A DNA stretch of 64,000 nt from Cliona cf. orientalis (taxonomy: Eukaryota > Porifera > Demospongiae > Clionaida > Clionaidae), in assembly GCA_963930775.1 (NCBI GenBank), contig OZ005702.1, positions 4,960,001 to 5,024,000 of the forward strand. The letters run 5' to 3'. This document shows, piece after piece, positions 29,906-41,007 of this stretch (the first letter of the stretch is position 1; each line of letters starts with the position of its first letter). The position numbers and the translations under genes are program-made. Below the pieces are notes generated by a model. The model was not told the origin of the DNA, ran no database searches, and was given only the letters and a program-made list of their open reading frames with translations.

Positions 29906-31336
29906 AACTACTACAGAGAATAATTATTATTAATTTTGAACAAAAAAAAGAGCGTACGGCATGGTTGACCAGTCTACATGAAAATAAATTGTTGTTAAAG
30001 ATTCCCATGCATACAAACGATCAGCAATGCTCGCAAATTAACCTGGTTGTACATTTAGAATGTCAATATAACACTTAAAAAAGCTAATAATATTATTATA
30101 ATATTATTATTGTGAGAAAAATAATTGACTTCCCTACACACAATGTATTATGGTATGGACAGCTTAACTGTTTGGTGATCATGAACTTGCATGCTGGTCA
30201 ACGTTTCAATTGTACAAATAACATCCTGTTCTCTATGCATGATACATGACTAATTTCAGCCCTTGTGGCTGCATAATAAATATATTAATAATATTATTAC
30301 CATGGCAACTGTTGATACCTACGTAAGAACACTGGTTATGACCTATAATATAATATTATAAATGTGGCATGCAGTAAAGTTACTAAAGCCTACGTAAATT
30401 TGAGCTTTCTGGGAGATTCCACAGCAGAGTAACTGTTACAATCATGCATGTAAAGTAGAAATAGTGATCAAAATGTGATAGGAATAATGTTTGTTTTCTA
30501 CATGGGACTGCCACAAATTATGTTTTCATTTGTCCTCAGGCTTCTCAACCTTTCCTTGCATACAGATTTGGGAGCCAGCCTGGAGCCTCGGCTAGTGAGC
30601 ATTCATCCATGGAGTCACTGCATAATAATAATAATAATAATTATGTATGCATTACAGTAATTATGTAACTCACAAGACCAACAGGTAAATTTGCAAAACC
30701 GGTGTCCTGGACAATCTTGCCCAGGCAGGATACTGTACGTTTGTGCATGACCTACGTCTCTATGTTTTGTGAGCATGTACTGTTAATAGATGATCGTGCA
30801 TATGCATGCTAGCCACATTATTCCATGATCGTGACATTAAACATACTTGTCATGACATAATAATGTATGATTATTTGACCGGTGATGGTGGCTGTGGACA
30901 GGCTCAGTCTTTTGTCAAAAGTCGCTGGGATGATCCTTCAGAGGAAAAGCTAGGTGTGTACCTACCTACATCCCTAGTAAAAAATATCTCACAAGATCTT
31001 TGGGGATAATCACACAGAATATTTCAAATGTCCCAAATAAGATCAATATCATGTGTGGTTTTGGAACCAGGAACCTGCATGATCTCATGTTAGGATCTTA
31101 CCAAGATTCTATGAAGATTCTAGCAATATCTTACATAATACAATCATGAGTGTTCTTATGATTTTCCACAAGATTCTAGCAAGATCTTACTTTTAATTGT
31201 TATAAGATATTTCTGCAAGAGCATGTGATCATACATGATTCTATAGGTGTTCTTACTAGTCTTATCCTTAGATATGATCTTACAAGAACTTGGAAAAATG
31301 TGTTGTATTAGGATAAATGACTCGTATGCTATATAT
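29906..31336. other. AT-rich intergenic stretch between V-ATPase H and NLR-A
   Basis: No gene is recognised. There are (TAATAT)-type runs near 30095 and (ATA)n near 30625. The stretch 31040-31290 repeats CAAGATTCTAGCAAGATCTTAC-like words on both strands and may be the remains of an inverted-repeat element. Confidence 0.5.
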
Positions 31337-31370
31337 AGCCCCACCCACCTTTTGATAATGTATGATCAAA
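31337..31370 (+). promoter_or_regulatory. Conserved NLR upstream block, NLR-A copy
   Basis: AGCCCCACCCACCTTTTGAT followed by AATGTATGATCA lies 180 bp upstream of the NLR-A start codon. It matches the blocks upstream of NLR-B (37399) and NLR-C (45699). The short motif TGACGTTTTAGAA just before the ATG is shared with NLR-B only. Confidence 0.6.
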
Positions 31371-31516
31371 CACCAACATAAACCGACAGCGCACGATCTC
31401 CAATTTCGCGATCGCATCATCCGAGGTTATCTCGTCCAAGATTTGGTTATAATTGTGAGTTTAGGACAATAATTTACTATTTTAATATACGTAATCTGAG
31501 TGACGTTTTAGAAACT

Positions 31517-31808
31517 ATGGCTGAAGTAAGTGTATCTGTAGACAGTGTGTCTGCCAGACCTATTCACAGCCTTGAGGAGCAGCTGTCCAAGTTCCCTGCT
31601 CAGCTCCTTGATAGTCCCTGTGCTGATGCCCACCTGGTCAAACTGAGTCAGTCCATAGCAGAGTGGAGAGATCTGTCCCCTTACCTGCGTCTGAGTCCAG
31701 TAGAGGAGAGGGGGATTCTCACAGCCTTCCCCCTGGCCACCCCTGCCAGACAACGCATTGACATGCCAGAACATGGAAGAATAAGTTTGGACTCCATGCT
31801 ACTTACAG
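31517..31808 (+). pseudogene. NLR-A exon 1, Death-domain N-terminal half (1-nt deletion)
   Basis: Starts MAEVSVSVDS and carries the first helices of a Death domain (HLVKLSQSIAEWRDLSPYLR, LSPVEERGILT). It is about 90% identical to NLR-B exon 1. At about 31765 one base is missing (ACATGCCAGAAC versus ACATGCTCAGAAC in NLR-B), so the terminal RTWKNKFGLHATYR is out of frame. The donor ACAG|GTGAGG matches the acceptor phase of exon 2. Confidence 0.75.
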
Positions 31809-33148
31809 GTGAGGAGCTAGTAGCTACTAGCTATAATAATATGATCTGTCAGTATATTTAATTTGAAAATTGGGACTGTCCACTATGACATAATAATATT
31901 ATTATGATACTTTCAAGCACACACATAATTATATTACTTTTACCATAATTACCTGGCTTGCAGCAGCCCTGCACAGAGTATGAAGCATCTGTCACCACAA
32001 ATGTGGCCCAGATGGCCAATGTAGTGGGGAACACACTCAAAATAAACAGTTCTGACTGTCATAACTTTGTTTATGGCATAGGCCTCAGTAGAGATTAGGT
32101 AAAACATGTGTCTGTGGTTTAGTCATTGTATGTATAAGAGTTTTTGTAGCGGAACACTATGGCTGAGGGCTCTCCCGGGCCCTAGCTTGTATGAAAATAT
32201 TAGTACCATACATATAGGGCCCATGTTGAGTGAGCCTGAGCTCATTGACAAGAGAGCTATGAGCTGGAGTAAAAATAATGGTGTATAAAATTATCAACGC
32301 TAAAGTCACAACGGCAAATAGTGATAAATCTATACTATCACTGATATTCACTCTTTGATCACTGCACAAGTGAAACTTCACAATAATTATTAAATTTTGC
32401 TCCTCTGAGAGCATAACTCACGGTAGTAGTTTTTTGTCTGAATTGGTACACCAGGTGTATCAGCCTTTGTATCCCACCTTGATATACGGATCAAAGCTAG
32501 CTACCACCAGGGCAGTATACTGGATATAATAATATATTATTATAACAATATACTGCATGCCCTATGTCTAGGGCAGTATCATGATATTGTCCTATGGTAT
32601 AGCTGATACCTGGCCCAGTGGTCAGCACCACACTTGTAGTGTTATTACAACAGTTGAGATGCATAAAAATGATCAATTGATATTAAGCCCCATTTACACA
32701 TACAAGCTAGCTTAAGACGCTTTGGAATGCGTATTAAATTTATACATAGGACATTATGTAAGTGCCGTTAAGCAGGCTTAAACCATTTACAGATTTACAG
32801 TGGACAGTTTGCATATCTTAAAGGCCTAGTGTAAACTTAATTGCAGCTTGTAACAATCCTATCTTAAGGTATGGTTTATATTAGCTGTAAATAAATACCA
32901 ATGCACCCAGCATTGTAGCTACCTCTTATTGGGGCTCACGCATGCAGGCTATAACTACAGTAGCAAAAAAGGAGAGTAGATCCTGGTACAAGGCTACTGG
33001 AATATGAATAGACTTTATGTCTACCAGTAGCTATAGCTAGTTACTTCTTCCTTGCATAATGCACAAATATTGCACCAAGTAATGTGTATTCCTGTATGAT
33101 TGTTTGAATTCAGCTTCATTTCATAACCACTTCCCTGATTTTATATAG
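31809..33148 (+). other. NLR-A intron 1
   Basis: No coding signal. At 31955-32010 it holds a piece of the repeat ACCTGGCTTGCAGCAGCCCTG…CATCTGTCACCACAAATGTGG that recurs at 39913 and 40055. A short palindromic stretch with GGGCAGTAT words lies at 32510-32580. Confidence 0.6.
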
Positions 33149-35421
33149 GTGTTTGATAGCAGCCCTTCATGATGCAAATAGAGCAGATTTGATCGATGAA
33201 TTTCAACGTGTAGTAACACTTAAAGTACAGTGGCCTCTGATTCAGCAAACAAAGCATGACATTGCAATTGACTGGTACGGTAGCTATCTAAAGAAGCAGT
33301 ACATGGAAGTCATCTTCACCCTACAATTATCTGCCAACAAATGGCTTCCTTCACCAACACAAAAAATATTCAACCTGGCCATCATTAAGAAAGAAAAGAT
33401 CCAAAGAGGAAGAGTTAACAATGAGTTTATCCATAAAACAATCAGGGGAAAAGTTGATGACATTCTTCTAGAGAAGTCCCCCATAGAACTGAAAGACATC
33501 TTCATGAACATTGAAGGAGAGAGAAAGGTGATTCTAATAGATGGTGCTCCAGGTAGTGGGAAGAGCACACTGACTGTACACATCTGTCAGCAATGGGGCA
33601 GAGGAGAACTATTTAATGAGTTCACCATTGTGATACTCATCCAGTTACGAGACCCAAAAGTACACAGTGCACGGTCGATTGCTGATTTGCTTCCAACTAA
33701 TGATCGTACAATGGCTGAACATGCTGCTAGAGAAATAATAGCTAGCGAAGGCAGTGGTGTTCTCTGGATACTGGATGGATTTGATGAACTACCAGAGCAT
33801 ATACAAAGAAAGTCTTTAATAAGTAACCTCATTAAACCGAAACATCAAGAGAATACCCTGTCAAAAACTGCAGTGATAGTTACTTCTCGTCCGATTTCTT
33901 CAGCCAACCTTTGCCCTGTAGTGTCGTCACGAATTGAAGTATTGGGGTTCACTGTTGAGGAGCAGAGACTATTCTTTACCGAGTGTCTGAACAATGATAC
34001 AAAAGCTGTGGAAACTCTTATAGAGAGACTTAGCAGTAACCCAGCCATGGAGGGCAGCTGCTACCTTCCTCTGAATGCTTCCATTGTAGCCCATCTTTAC
34101 CTAGCCAATGGATCCCTCCCTTCCACTAGCTATGGCATATTTTCTTCCCTTGTCCAACACTTTCTCTCTCGCTATCTTCACGAACAACAGGGAGTATCTC
34201 AAAAGCTAGCTAGTTTTGAAACACTCGATGAACTACCTGACGAACTGCGCTCTTCTTTTAAACAGCTCTGTAAATTAGCATTCACTGGTGCTAGGGACAA
34301 CATGATAACCTTTTCCAGCAGTGATATACAAGCTTTAGGATTTTCAGATGAGATTTGTGAGCTTGGTCTACTGCAGGCTGCACCTAGCATTATTTCTCAT
34401 GGTAGATCAGTTTATCACAATTTTCTCCATTTATCCGTTCAGGAAATGTTAGCTGCTGTCCATGCCTCTCGAATGCCAGCCAGTGAGCAGATCTCGACAT
34501 TTGACTCCATGTTCAATGATGCTCGATTTAGTGCAGTGCTTCAGTTTTATGCAGCCATCACAAATCTTCGTACATCAAGGCCTCTCCTCACCTTAGTACC
34601 ACGTTTCTTGCGTCCTGTCCCTGCAAGCATTTATGATCTTGTTCGAAAAATTATTCGTAAAAATTCTAAGGCTCTTTTAATTTCACTTTTGAACTGCGTT
34701 TATGAGGCTCAGGACACTGAGTTATGTAGGTATGTTGGAGTACAGCTTAGTGACAAATTAACATTTTGGTCTGTATCTGAACTTGATCTTCACAGTATGT
34801 CACTATTGCCACAAGACTGCTTCTCCATTGGCTACTTCCTGGCTTCCATAGCTATTAGTTTTAAAGGCAAATTCTCAGTTGACCTCAAGTTTTGCTGTTT
34901 AAGTGATACTGGCATAAAGATTCTCATGCAAAATCTTTGCAGGAATATGGATCCTCACAGTGAAATAACTGGACAGCTTGATATGGACATAGGCCTCAAT
35001 GGTATTACTGGTGAAGGGGCTTCATACATAGCTGAGGCACTGAGAACTACAAGAGCACTGAGAAAGCTGAATCTTTGGGACAATCCAATTGGAGATAAAG
35101 GACTACATTACATGGCAGAGGCCCTAACAACCAACACAACACTTACTGAACTAAGTTTGGGAGAATGCGGACTGGGAATCACAGCAGAGAGTGCATGGTC
35201 AAGCACTTACTGAAATGCTACAGAAAAACAAAACTTTAAGAGAACTTGACTTGTCGTTTAATGAAATCATATCAGATGATGCAGAATCATATATCACAGA
35301 GGGTCTCAAGAAGAACACCACTCTCAAAACATTGAATTTAAACTTTTGCAGCATCACTGGAGAAGGCATTCGTTTGATTCAGAGTAGTACCTCAACATGC
35401 AAGATATGCTATGCAAGATAG
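33149..35421 (+). pseudogene. NLR-A exon 2: Death-domain end, NACHT, LRRs (4-nt insertion)
   Basis: TATATAG is followed by CLIAALHDANRADLIDE, the second half of the Death domain. A linker LPSPTQKIFNLAIIKKEKIQ leads into NACHT with Walker A GAPGSGKST (33543-33569), Walker B LWILDGFDELP and VTSRPIS. Winged-helix and helical regions follow, then RI-type LRRs (ITGEGASYIAEALRTT, LRKLNLWDNPIGDKGLHYMA). At 35193-35196 four extra bases (GCAT) compared with NLR-B create a stop at 35211-35213. The remaining LRR (LTEMLQKNKTLRELDLSFNE) continues in another frame to TAG at 35421. NACHT proteins hydrolyse ATP to oligomerise and signal through the death fold. Confidence 0.8.
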
Positions 35422-36140
35422 TGACTCGCAGTACCGCAGCTAGTTCCACACCCAGAACACAGAGGGGTAGGAGCAGGGGGGCAGGGGGAGCAATTGCCCC
35501 TCCCCCCTTTTTCTAGGAGGGGGGCATAGACCCTACACTTTTTGAGTCTTAACTTTCTTACACTAATCAGCTAATTTAGGAATTCATAATGGCTTGTGTA
35601 AATAAATTAATTTGGAATACCAATTTTTCCTTGTGTATTTTATACCATGCATTGTTAAAGTAGATTTTCTTACTCTGCCTGAATGAGCCTAATTACACAG
35701 GAATAACTGATTCCAATTTTAGTCCAAAAAATGCCTCAGAAAGCATCTGGTAATACCAAAAATCTCAAAATTTTCTGGGGGAGCATGCCTCCAGACCGGT
35801 ACCCCGCTAGGAGAGCTGCAAGCAGCAGGGACCTTTGGCCCCAACCTATTCTGTGTCTGTATGCCCCCCTCGCCCGCCCGCCCCCCCCCCCCCCCCCCCC
35901 CCCCCCCCCCACTTTTTACAGGAATAGAGAGAGCTATAGGATCCAAGAGTCCCAAACATGCAGCTCATATCTTGGACAGTGCATAGAATTTGAAGAAGAT
36001 TAAAACGGAAGATATGGAACATGTACTAAGTAGAGTTGTTTTAATTTTAATCATCAGTGTACTCAATACACATGTATACACGCATGTACCCTATCCGTTA
36101 TCTATTCTCTATAGCTTAGGAATAATTATTAAAATTTGTA
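35422..36140. other. Spacer downstream of NLR-A
   Basis: Contains G- and C-rich low-complexity DNA (GGGGGGCATAG, then CGCCCGCCCG and 30 C at 35881-35910). The 35.46-35.53 kb part resembles terminal sequence of the GGGGGG/CCCCCC-ended MITEs. No gene is seen. Confidence 0.6.
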
Positions 36141-36365
36141 TCAAGTGTTGTCTGAGGAGGGTAATCTTGACCGGCTGGGGGGACATACTTCTCTAGAAAA
36201 TTTAATACAAGACTGCAGCCACTTGTGGCACAATATTCCATTTGTCCCACAGTGTGAAGGGTAGGGGATTCCAGAGTGCCCCATCCTCTGTAATTAATCC
36301 ATGTTCTTACTCTGCTTTAATACCTACACTAGATGCCCCACTATCTTTATCAACTAAGTGACTTA

Positions 36366-36847
36366 GGGGGCTTGTCCAAAGTCCTTGTGGAAAAATTAAC
36401 GTCATTATGACGTTAGGGGGGGAGGGGGTCTTGGTCCATGACGTTTTACAACTGCATTGTCAGCAGATTTTAGCTTTAGTTGTGATTATGCATTCTTGTG
36501 GTTGAACAAGTCTGGGCACACCTCCAGCAGTGTCAAAATTTGCTTTTTTGTGACAGCACTACCTAGCTGAAAGTGTGCATGTAGCTACAGGCAAGCAAGA
36601 AACTGTTAAAGAAGCACAGGTATGCAATGAATCCATGAAGATATAGCTAGCACTGTAGAATACAAGTGAATATCGACTGTGTAGGCTAAATGGAGCAGAA
36701 TCAGAGTTTCAGTACTGAATCTATGCTGAAATGCTGTGACGTTAAGAGAGTGGGGGGGGGGGGGGGGGGGGGGAGGGGGGAAGGGGGGTAAAATGTTAAC
36801 ATCATAATGACGTTAATTTTTCCACAAGGACTTTGGACAAGACCCCT
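36366..36847. mobile_element. MITE with GGGGCTTGTCCAAAG ends, copy 2
   Basis: Begins GGGGGCTTGTCCAAAGTCCTTG and ends CAAGGACTTTGGACAAGACCCC. It is flanked by TTA on both sides, and the paralogous site at about 44506 reads GTGAGTCAGGAAAACAT without it. An internal run of about 21 G lies at 36752-36772. Confidence 0.85.
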
Positions 36848-37015
36848 TAGGAAAACATAACTGTGTTCCATATCTTGTAGGTGTAATAGTATACCATACA
36901 TCCTCTAGATATGTGTACATGACTGTGTTTGGGTCTTATGATGATTGTGTACAGCCATTCAGTACATACTTGTGGTCAATCTGTTATCATGAGTCATTCC
37001 TTTGTTGTGTGTAGG

Positions 37016-37279
37016 GCAGAGAAGAGCAATGTAATACCGTACCATGTCAGGATTCCATTAATGATTCCATTAATGAACTCTGCCTCTGCTCACAACGCTC
37101 TCCGATCCTTGAACTCCAGTGCTCAAGTTAAGTTTCTTGGCTCAATGCAAACTCCTCCAGTACCCAGTCTCATCACTACTAGTAATTCTTCTAAGAAACT
37201 GAGCAATGGGACTCCTTTTCATCAGTTTTCCTCTTCAAATATGCCTCCTTTCATCCCACTACATCGGTTTAATGCATAA
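37016..37279 (+). pseudogene. Unidentified Ser-rich exon, partial copy
   Basis: Carries LRSLNSSAQVKFLGSM and SLITTSNSSKKLSNGTPFHQ, the counterpart of the longer exon at 45061-45380. The last third (after NMPPF) is replaced and a stop follows at 37279. I do not recognise the protein. Confidence 0.5.
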
Positions 37280-37398
37280 TAATTATTATAATAATAAATA
37301 TTCATTCTTCCTTCTTTTTACTTCCAGTTCAGTATAGCGTAAACATGTTAAGCTAAGCGCATGCGCATAGTTTTGAGCTAGACGGCAGAACGAGCTCG

Positions 37399-37433
37399 AG
37401 CCCCACCCATCTTTTGATAACGTCACATGATCA
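37399..37433 (+). promoter_or_regulatory. Conserved NLR upstream block, NLR-B copy
   Basis: AGCCCCACCCATCTTTTGAT then AACGTCACATGATCA, 187 bp upstream of the NLR-B start codon. The CACATG core is an E-box form. Confidence 0.6.
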
Positions 37434-37585
37434 CGCACTAGTATAGAATCTCGCGGATCTCGCGTATCATCTTGTCCACGCAATTGTGAGTTACAGAATT
37501 GTTGTCTGACACTGTTATCATTTGCTATTCATACGTTAGACAACCACGACTCAATTGTAAGTGAAATCTGACGTTTTTAGAAGTC

Positions 37586-37878
37586 ATGGATGAAGGAGGT
37601 GTATCTGTAGGCAGTGTGTCTGCCAGACCTATTCACAGCCTTGAGGAGCAGCTGTCCAAGTTCCCTGCTCAGCTCCTTGATAGTCCCTGTGCTGATGCCC
37701 ACTTGGTCAAGTTGAGTCAGTCCATAGCAGAGTGGAGAGATCTGTCCCCTTACCTGCGTCTGAGTCCAGCAGAGGAGAGGGGGATTCTCACAGCCCTCCC
37801 CCCGGCCACCCCTGCCAGACAACGCATTGACATGCTCAGAACATGGAGGGACAAGTTTGGACTCAATGCTACTTACAG
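37586..37878 (+). CDS. NLR-B exon 1, Death-domain N-terminal half
   Basis: Starts MDEGGVSVGS. It carries the Death-domain helices HLVKLSQSIAEWRDLSPYLR, ERGILTALPPATPARQR and ends MLRTWRDKFGLNATYR, in frame with exon 2 through ACAG|GTGAGC. The tryptophan-containing W(R)D…LNATYR end is the usual pattern before the last Death helices. This exon is undamaged, unlike its NLR-A copy. Confidence 0.8.
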
Positions 37879-38130
37879 GTGAGCAGCTGCAAATTTATGT
37901 ACCTGTCAATGTTTAATAGGGTAGAACCCTATACCTACCACATGACATGGTTTCAATTCACTTTCAATATCCTAATGTACTCTTGATACCAGTCATATTA
38001 CAGTTACATTTGCAATTTTTAAGGATATCACGTGCATGTCCACCAAGAAAAATCGGCCTGATATTAAGTTAGTGTTACTGGAGGTGGAAACCAAAGAGTC
38101 GGGCCTCTCCTGCATGATCCTAGAACACTA

Positions 38131-38960
38131 ATTATTATTATTATTATTATTATTATTGTTAATACTTTACAGCTGTGACAGCTGAAGGACTACTAAAGCT
38201 ATAGCAGCCTGACAAAACACTAAATTAAATAATAAAGTATAGATGACCAAAAAAATGATACATTAATTAATTAATTATGAGCAAATTACATGGAGATGAA
38301 ACATGATTTCGGTTGTGAGAAGCAACTATGACAAGGACATGAGAAATAATATGTACACTGATTGTCAGAGTTGAATCTTAATAGGAATGATTCCCAGAAG
38401 ATATCTACCAGTTTAGTTCTGATGCAGTTAAATGACAGACTGGAGGGAGAGAGTTCCAGAGGTAAGGCAGTCTATTGAAATAGAATTGTTTGTCTCTGTT
38501 GTTTTTGACAAGTGGTTGTACGAGTTTTCTGTAGCTTCCAGATCTTGTTTGATTAACACTAAATGAGGTATACTTGGAGATTTTGAAGGAGTTATTAGAT
38601 GTGCTGAGCTTTAGTGATTTAATAAAAAAACAAATGTCATTGAGTTCAAGTTGCATTGATATTGGAAGGAGCTTAAGCTGGATTAGTCTTGATCTGTAGC
38701 TTGAGGTGAAGTCATTTAGTATATACTTAGTGGCTCGACGTTGCAATGATTCAATTGGCTTCATATCTTTAACTAGCAGAGGTCGCCAAATTTGGGATCC
38801 ATACATGAGCTGTGATCGTACAAGAGATATATAAAGTCTTTTCTTCGTGGTGATGTCATTTGATGAGCAAAAGGTTCTACGAAGCAAGCCAAGTATTTTA
38901 TATGCTTTGGATACTATCTTACTTATGTGATAAGACCACGATAGGTCTGAAGATATGATC
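38131..38960 (-). mobile_element. 5'-truncated LINE fragment in the NLR-B intron
   Basis: The minus-strand ORF 38405-38887 is the C-terminal part after the RT domain (LYISLVRSQLMYGSQIWRPL, ESLQRRATKYIL, FYFNRLPYLWNSLPP). An (AAT)n tail is seen as (ATT)n at 38131-38158. It is a different family from the LINE at 16581. Confidence 0.75.
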
Positions 38961-39776
38961 TACCACAAGACCTATCAGATCCAAAGAGATTTCAATGCAA
39001 ATCACTGACCACTCTAAATCTGACACTGCCTTTCCTCCTTTTGGGAGGACGAGACTATAGGTTCCTTTTGTTTAATGCACCTATCATGCAAGCCCAGACC
39101 TTAGATAGAATCTAAGAGACTGGCTATGGCTCTTTTTCAATAATTTATCAGTCGCCTGGAATGGGCATAATTCATCGGAAGTGGGCATGGCTCACAAAAT
39201 ATTTCCGTGTATTCCCATACTTAGTCTAGAATCCCCCAATCCTGTCTCCTGTACATACATCTTATTTGTTCCACTTGGTTTGCAGCAGCTAACAAATGAG
39301 GCAGGGGGAACTACCCATACCAAGGGCTTATAGACCCTTGCCCATACCCCACCCCATCTCTCACCAGTGAGTCAGCCCATAGTGACAGTTGATGCCAACT
39401 GATTGTCGCTGATAATCCTTAGACACCATAATTCATGAAATTTTTGATTTAAAAATGTTTTGTTTTGCATAAAGTGACAAAATTTTTTACATGAAAAATT
39501 TAATAGTTAATCTGTGCTAACTAATATACAGCAATTATATGGCGAACCCTTGAAGTTGGCGCAAATAATACTTTCTAGCATAAAATTAATGTGAATTACG
39601 GTATTCTACTATCAGCATAAACAGCAGCTAGATTATGAAATTATATGACAAAGAGTACACAGGTGGGACAAACTAATGGGACAGCATTTGAACCATGGCA
39701 AGAATTGCATGTATATAGCTGCCCACTGTGACATATGATGCAGTAGTCTCCTGTATACAGTCCCTCTGCAGCCATC

Positions 39777-40145
39777 ATCTCAGTTGGTAACAGTGTCTGA
39801 CAAGATATCAGAAGGTCCTGGGTTCAAATCCCGGCTGGATCCTGAGATTTTTTCATGAACTTCACTTCTCTCTTACCTGCTATCTGATGTATAAAAAGAT
39901 TTGTTTATCATACATGGCTTGCAGCAGCCCTGGACTATGCATGTGGACTAAGCATCTGTCACAACATAATTTATGTAGGTGGTTTCACCATAAACTAAAA
40001 AGTCAGGATTGTCCATGAGATGTGGTAGTCAGCCATACATACACACGTTTACACCTGGCTTGCAGCAGCCCTGCTTGGACCATGCATGCATGCAAGTCGA
40101 TCTGAGCACCTGTCACAACAAATGTGGGTGGATTCACCGTAGTGC
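39777..40145 (+). repeat. tRNA-like SINE piece and CTTGCAGCAGCCCTG repeats
   Basis: At 39777-39848 CATCTCAGTTGGTAACAG (A-box-like) is followed by TCTGA…TCAGA and GGTTCAAATCCCGGCTGGAT (B-box). This is the form of a tRNA, but the anticodon loop lacks the usual T33, so it is a derived SINE head. Two tail repeats, TGGCTTGCAGCAGCCCTG…CATCTGTCACAACA, follow at 39913 and 40055. Confidence 0.5.
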
Positions 40146-40346
40146 AGGACAACTATATGAGGTCTAATTGGATACTTTTATCTTAAGCCATCTCCTTAGT
40201 CAGAAAATAATCCATAAATAATAACTCACACTTCCTTAGTGACTCATAATTACTATGTTTTCCAATGCCTTGATTTTGAATGATAAGAACTTGTAATAAT
40301 AATATTATTGTAATAAATAAATTGTATGATCATAATTATTATAATA

Positions 40347-40449
40347 CCGTATGGCAGGTAATTTTCGTGGGGTACTAATTTTCGTTATTTTCGTGGTTGA
40401 CTTGGCAGTCACAAAATTTTCCCACCCACGAAAATTAATACCTACGGTG
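40347..40449. mobile_element. Short MITE (TACCGTATGGCAGG ends)
   Basis: TACCGTATGGCAGGTAATTTTCGTGGG is loosely inverted in CCCACCCACGAAAATTAATACCTACGGTG. About 100 bp, no ORF. At 40690-40915 lies the truncated right half of the CAGTGGCGTATC element found whole at 44571. Confidence 0.6.
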
Positions 40450-41007
40450 ATATGTATTATGCGAGTCCGTGATGATGGGCGTGGCCATTAACATCGTGGC
40501 AGCGCGGCCAATATTTTCCAGTATTAGCAAGCAATAGTAGCCACTATCATCCAGTTGATAGCGTCTTTGACACTAATATTCTTCTATCTCATGCTATTTA
40601 TCCAAGCAAGTTAATACAGTTCAGTAGTTCAGTGATAAATACTGTTAGCTACAGATAATCGATGACTAGAAGCTACTACCAACAATAAACTTACTGGCCT
40701 CTAAAATTCGCTCCCAAAACATCAGTTTCTCATTGCTACTTGGCCTAAAACAGTCTTCTTTGTCAACCAGCTACCTTCAAGAACGTGTTTAATTAGGGGC
40801 ATGGCTTCACACGTGTTAACCATAGATTATATATCCCCCCCTGTGTTAACACGCGTGAAACTCTTACGTAGCACCCCCCCCCTCCTTCAAATCCTGGGGA
40901 CGCCACTGTGTATGCACAAGTAATGTGTATTAAATTTGTGCATGCATGACAACAACTTAACTAGCCAAAGTCAATTAATTTTTCCCTTTCATAAAAAATT
41001 TATTCAG

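Larger units (their letters stand above)
36141..37430. repeat. Paralogous block upstream of NLR-B
   Basis: Aligns with about 44265-45735. Shared words include GTGTTGTCTGAGGA, TTTAATACAAGACT, CTCTCCGATCCTTGAACTCC and AGTAATTCTTCT, and both blocks end in the NLR upstream block. A MITE present here at 36366-36847 is absent from the other copy. Confidence 0.8.

Noticed and set aside
39777..39848. Candidate tRNA gene
   Set aside because: A and B boxes are present but the anticodon loop lacks T33 and the acceptor stem does not pair; treated as a SINE head.
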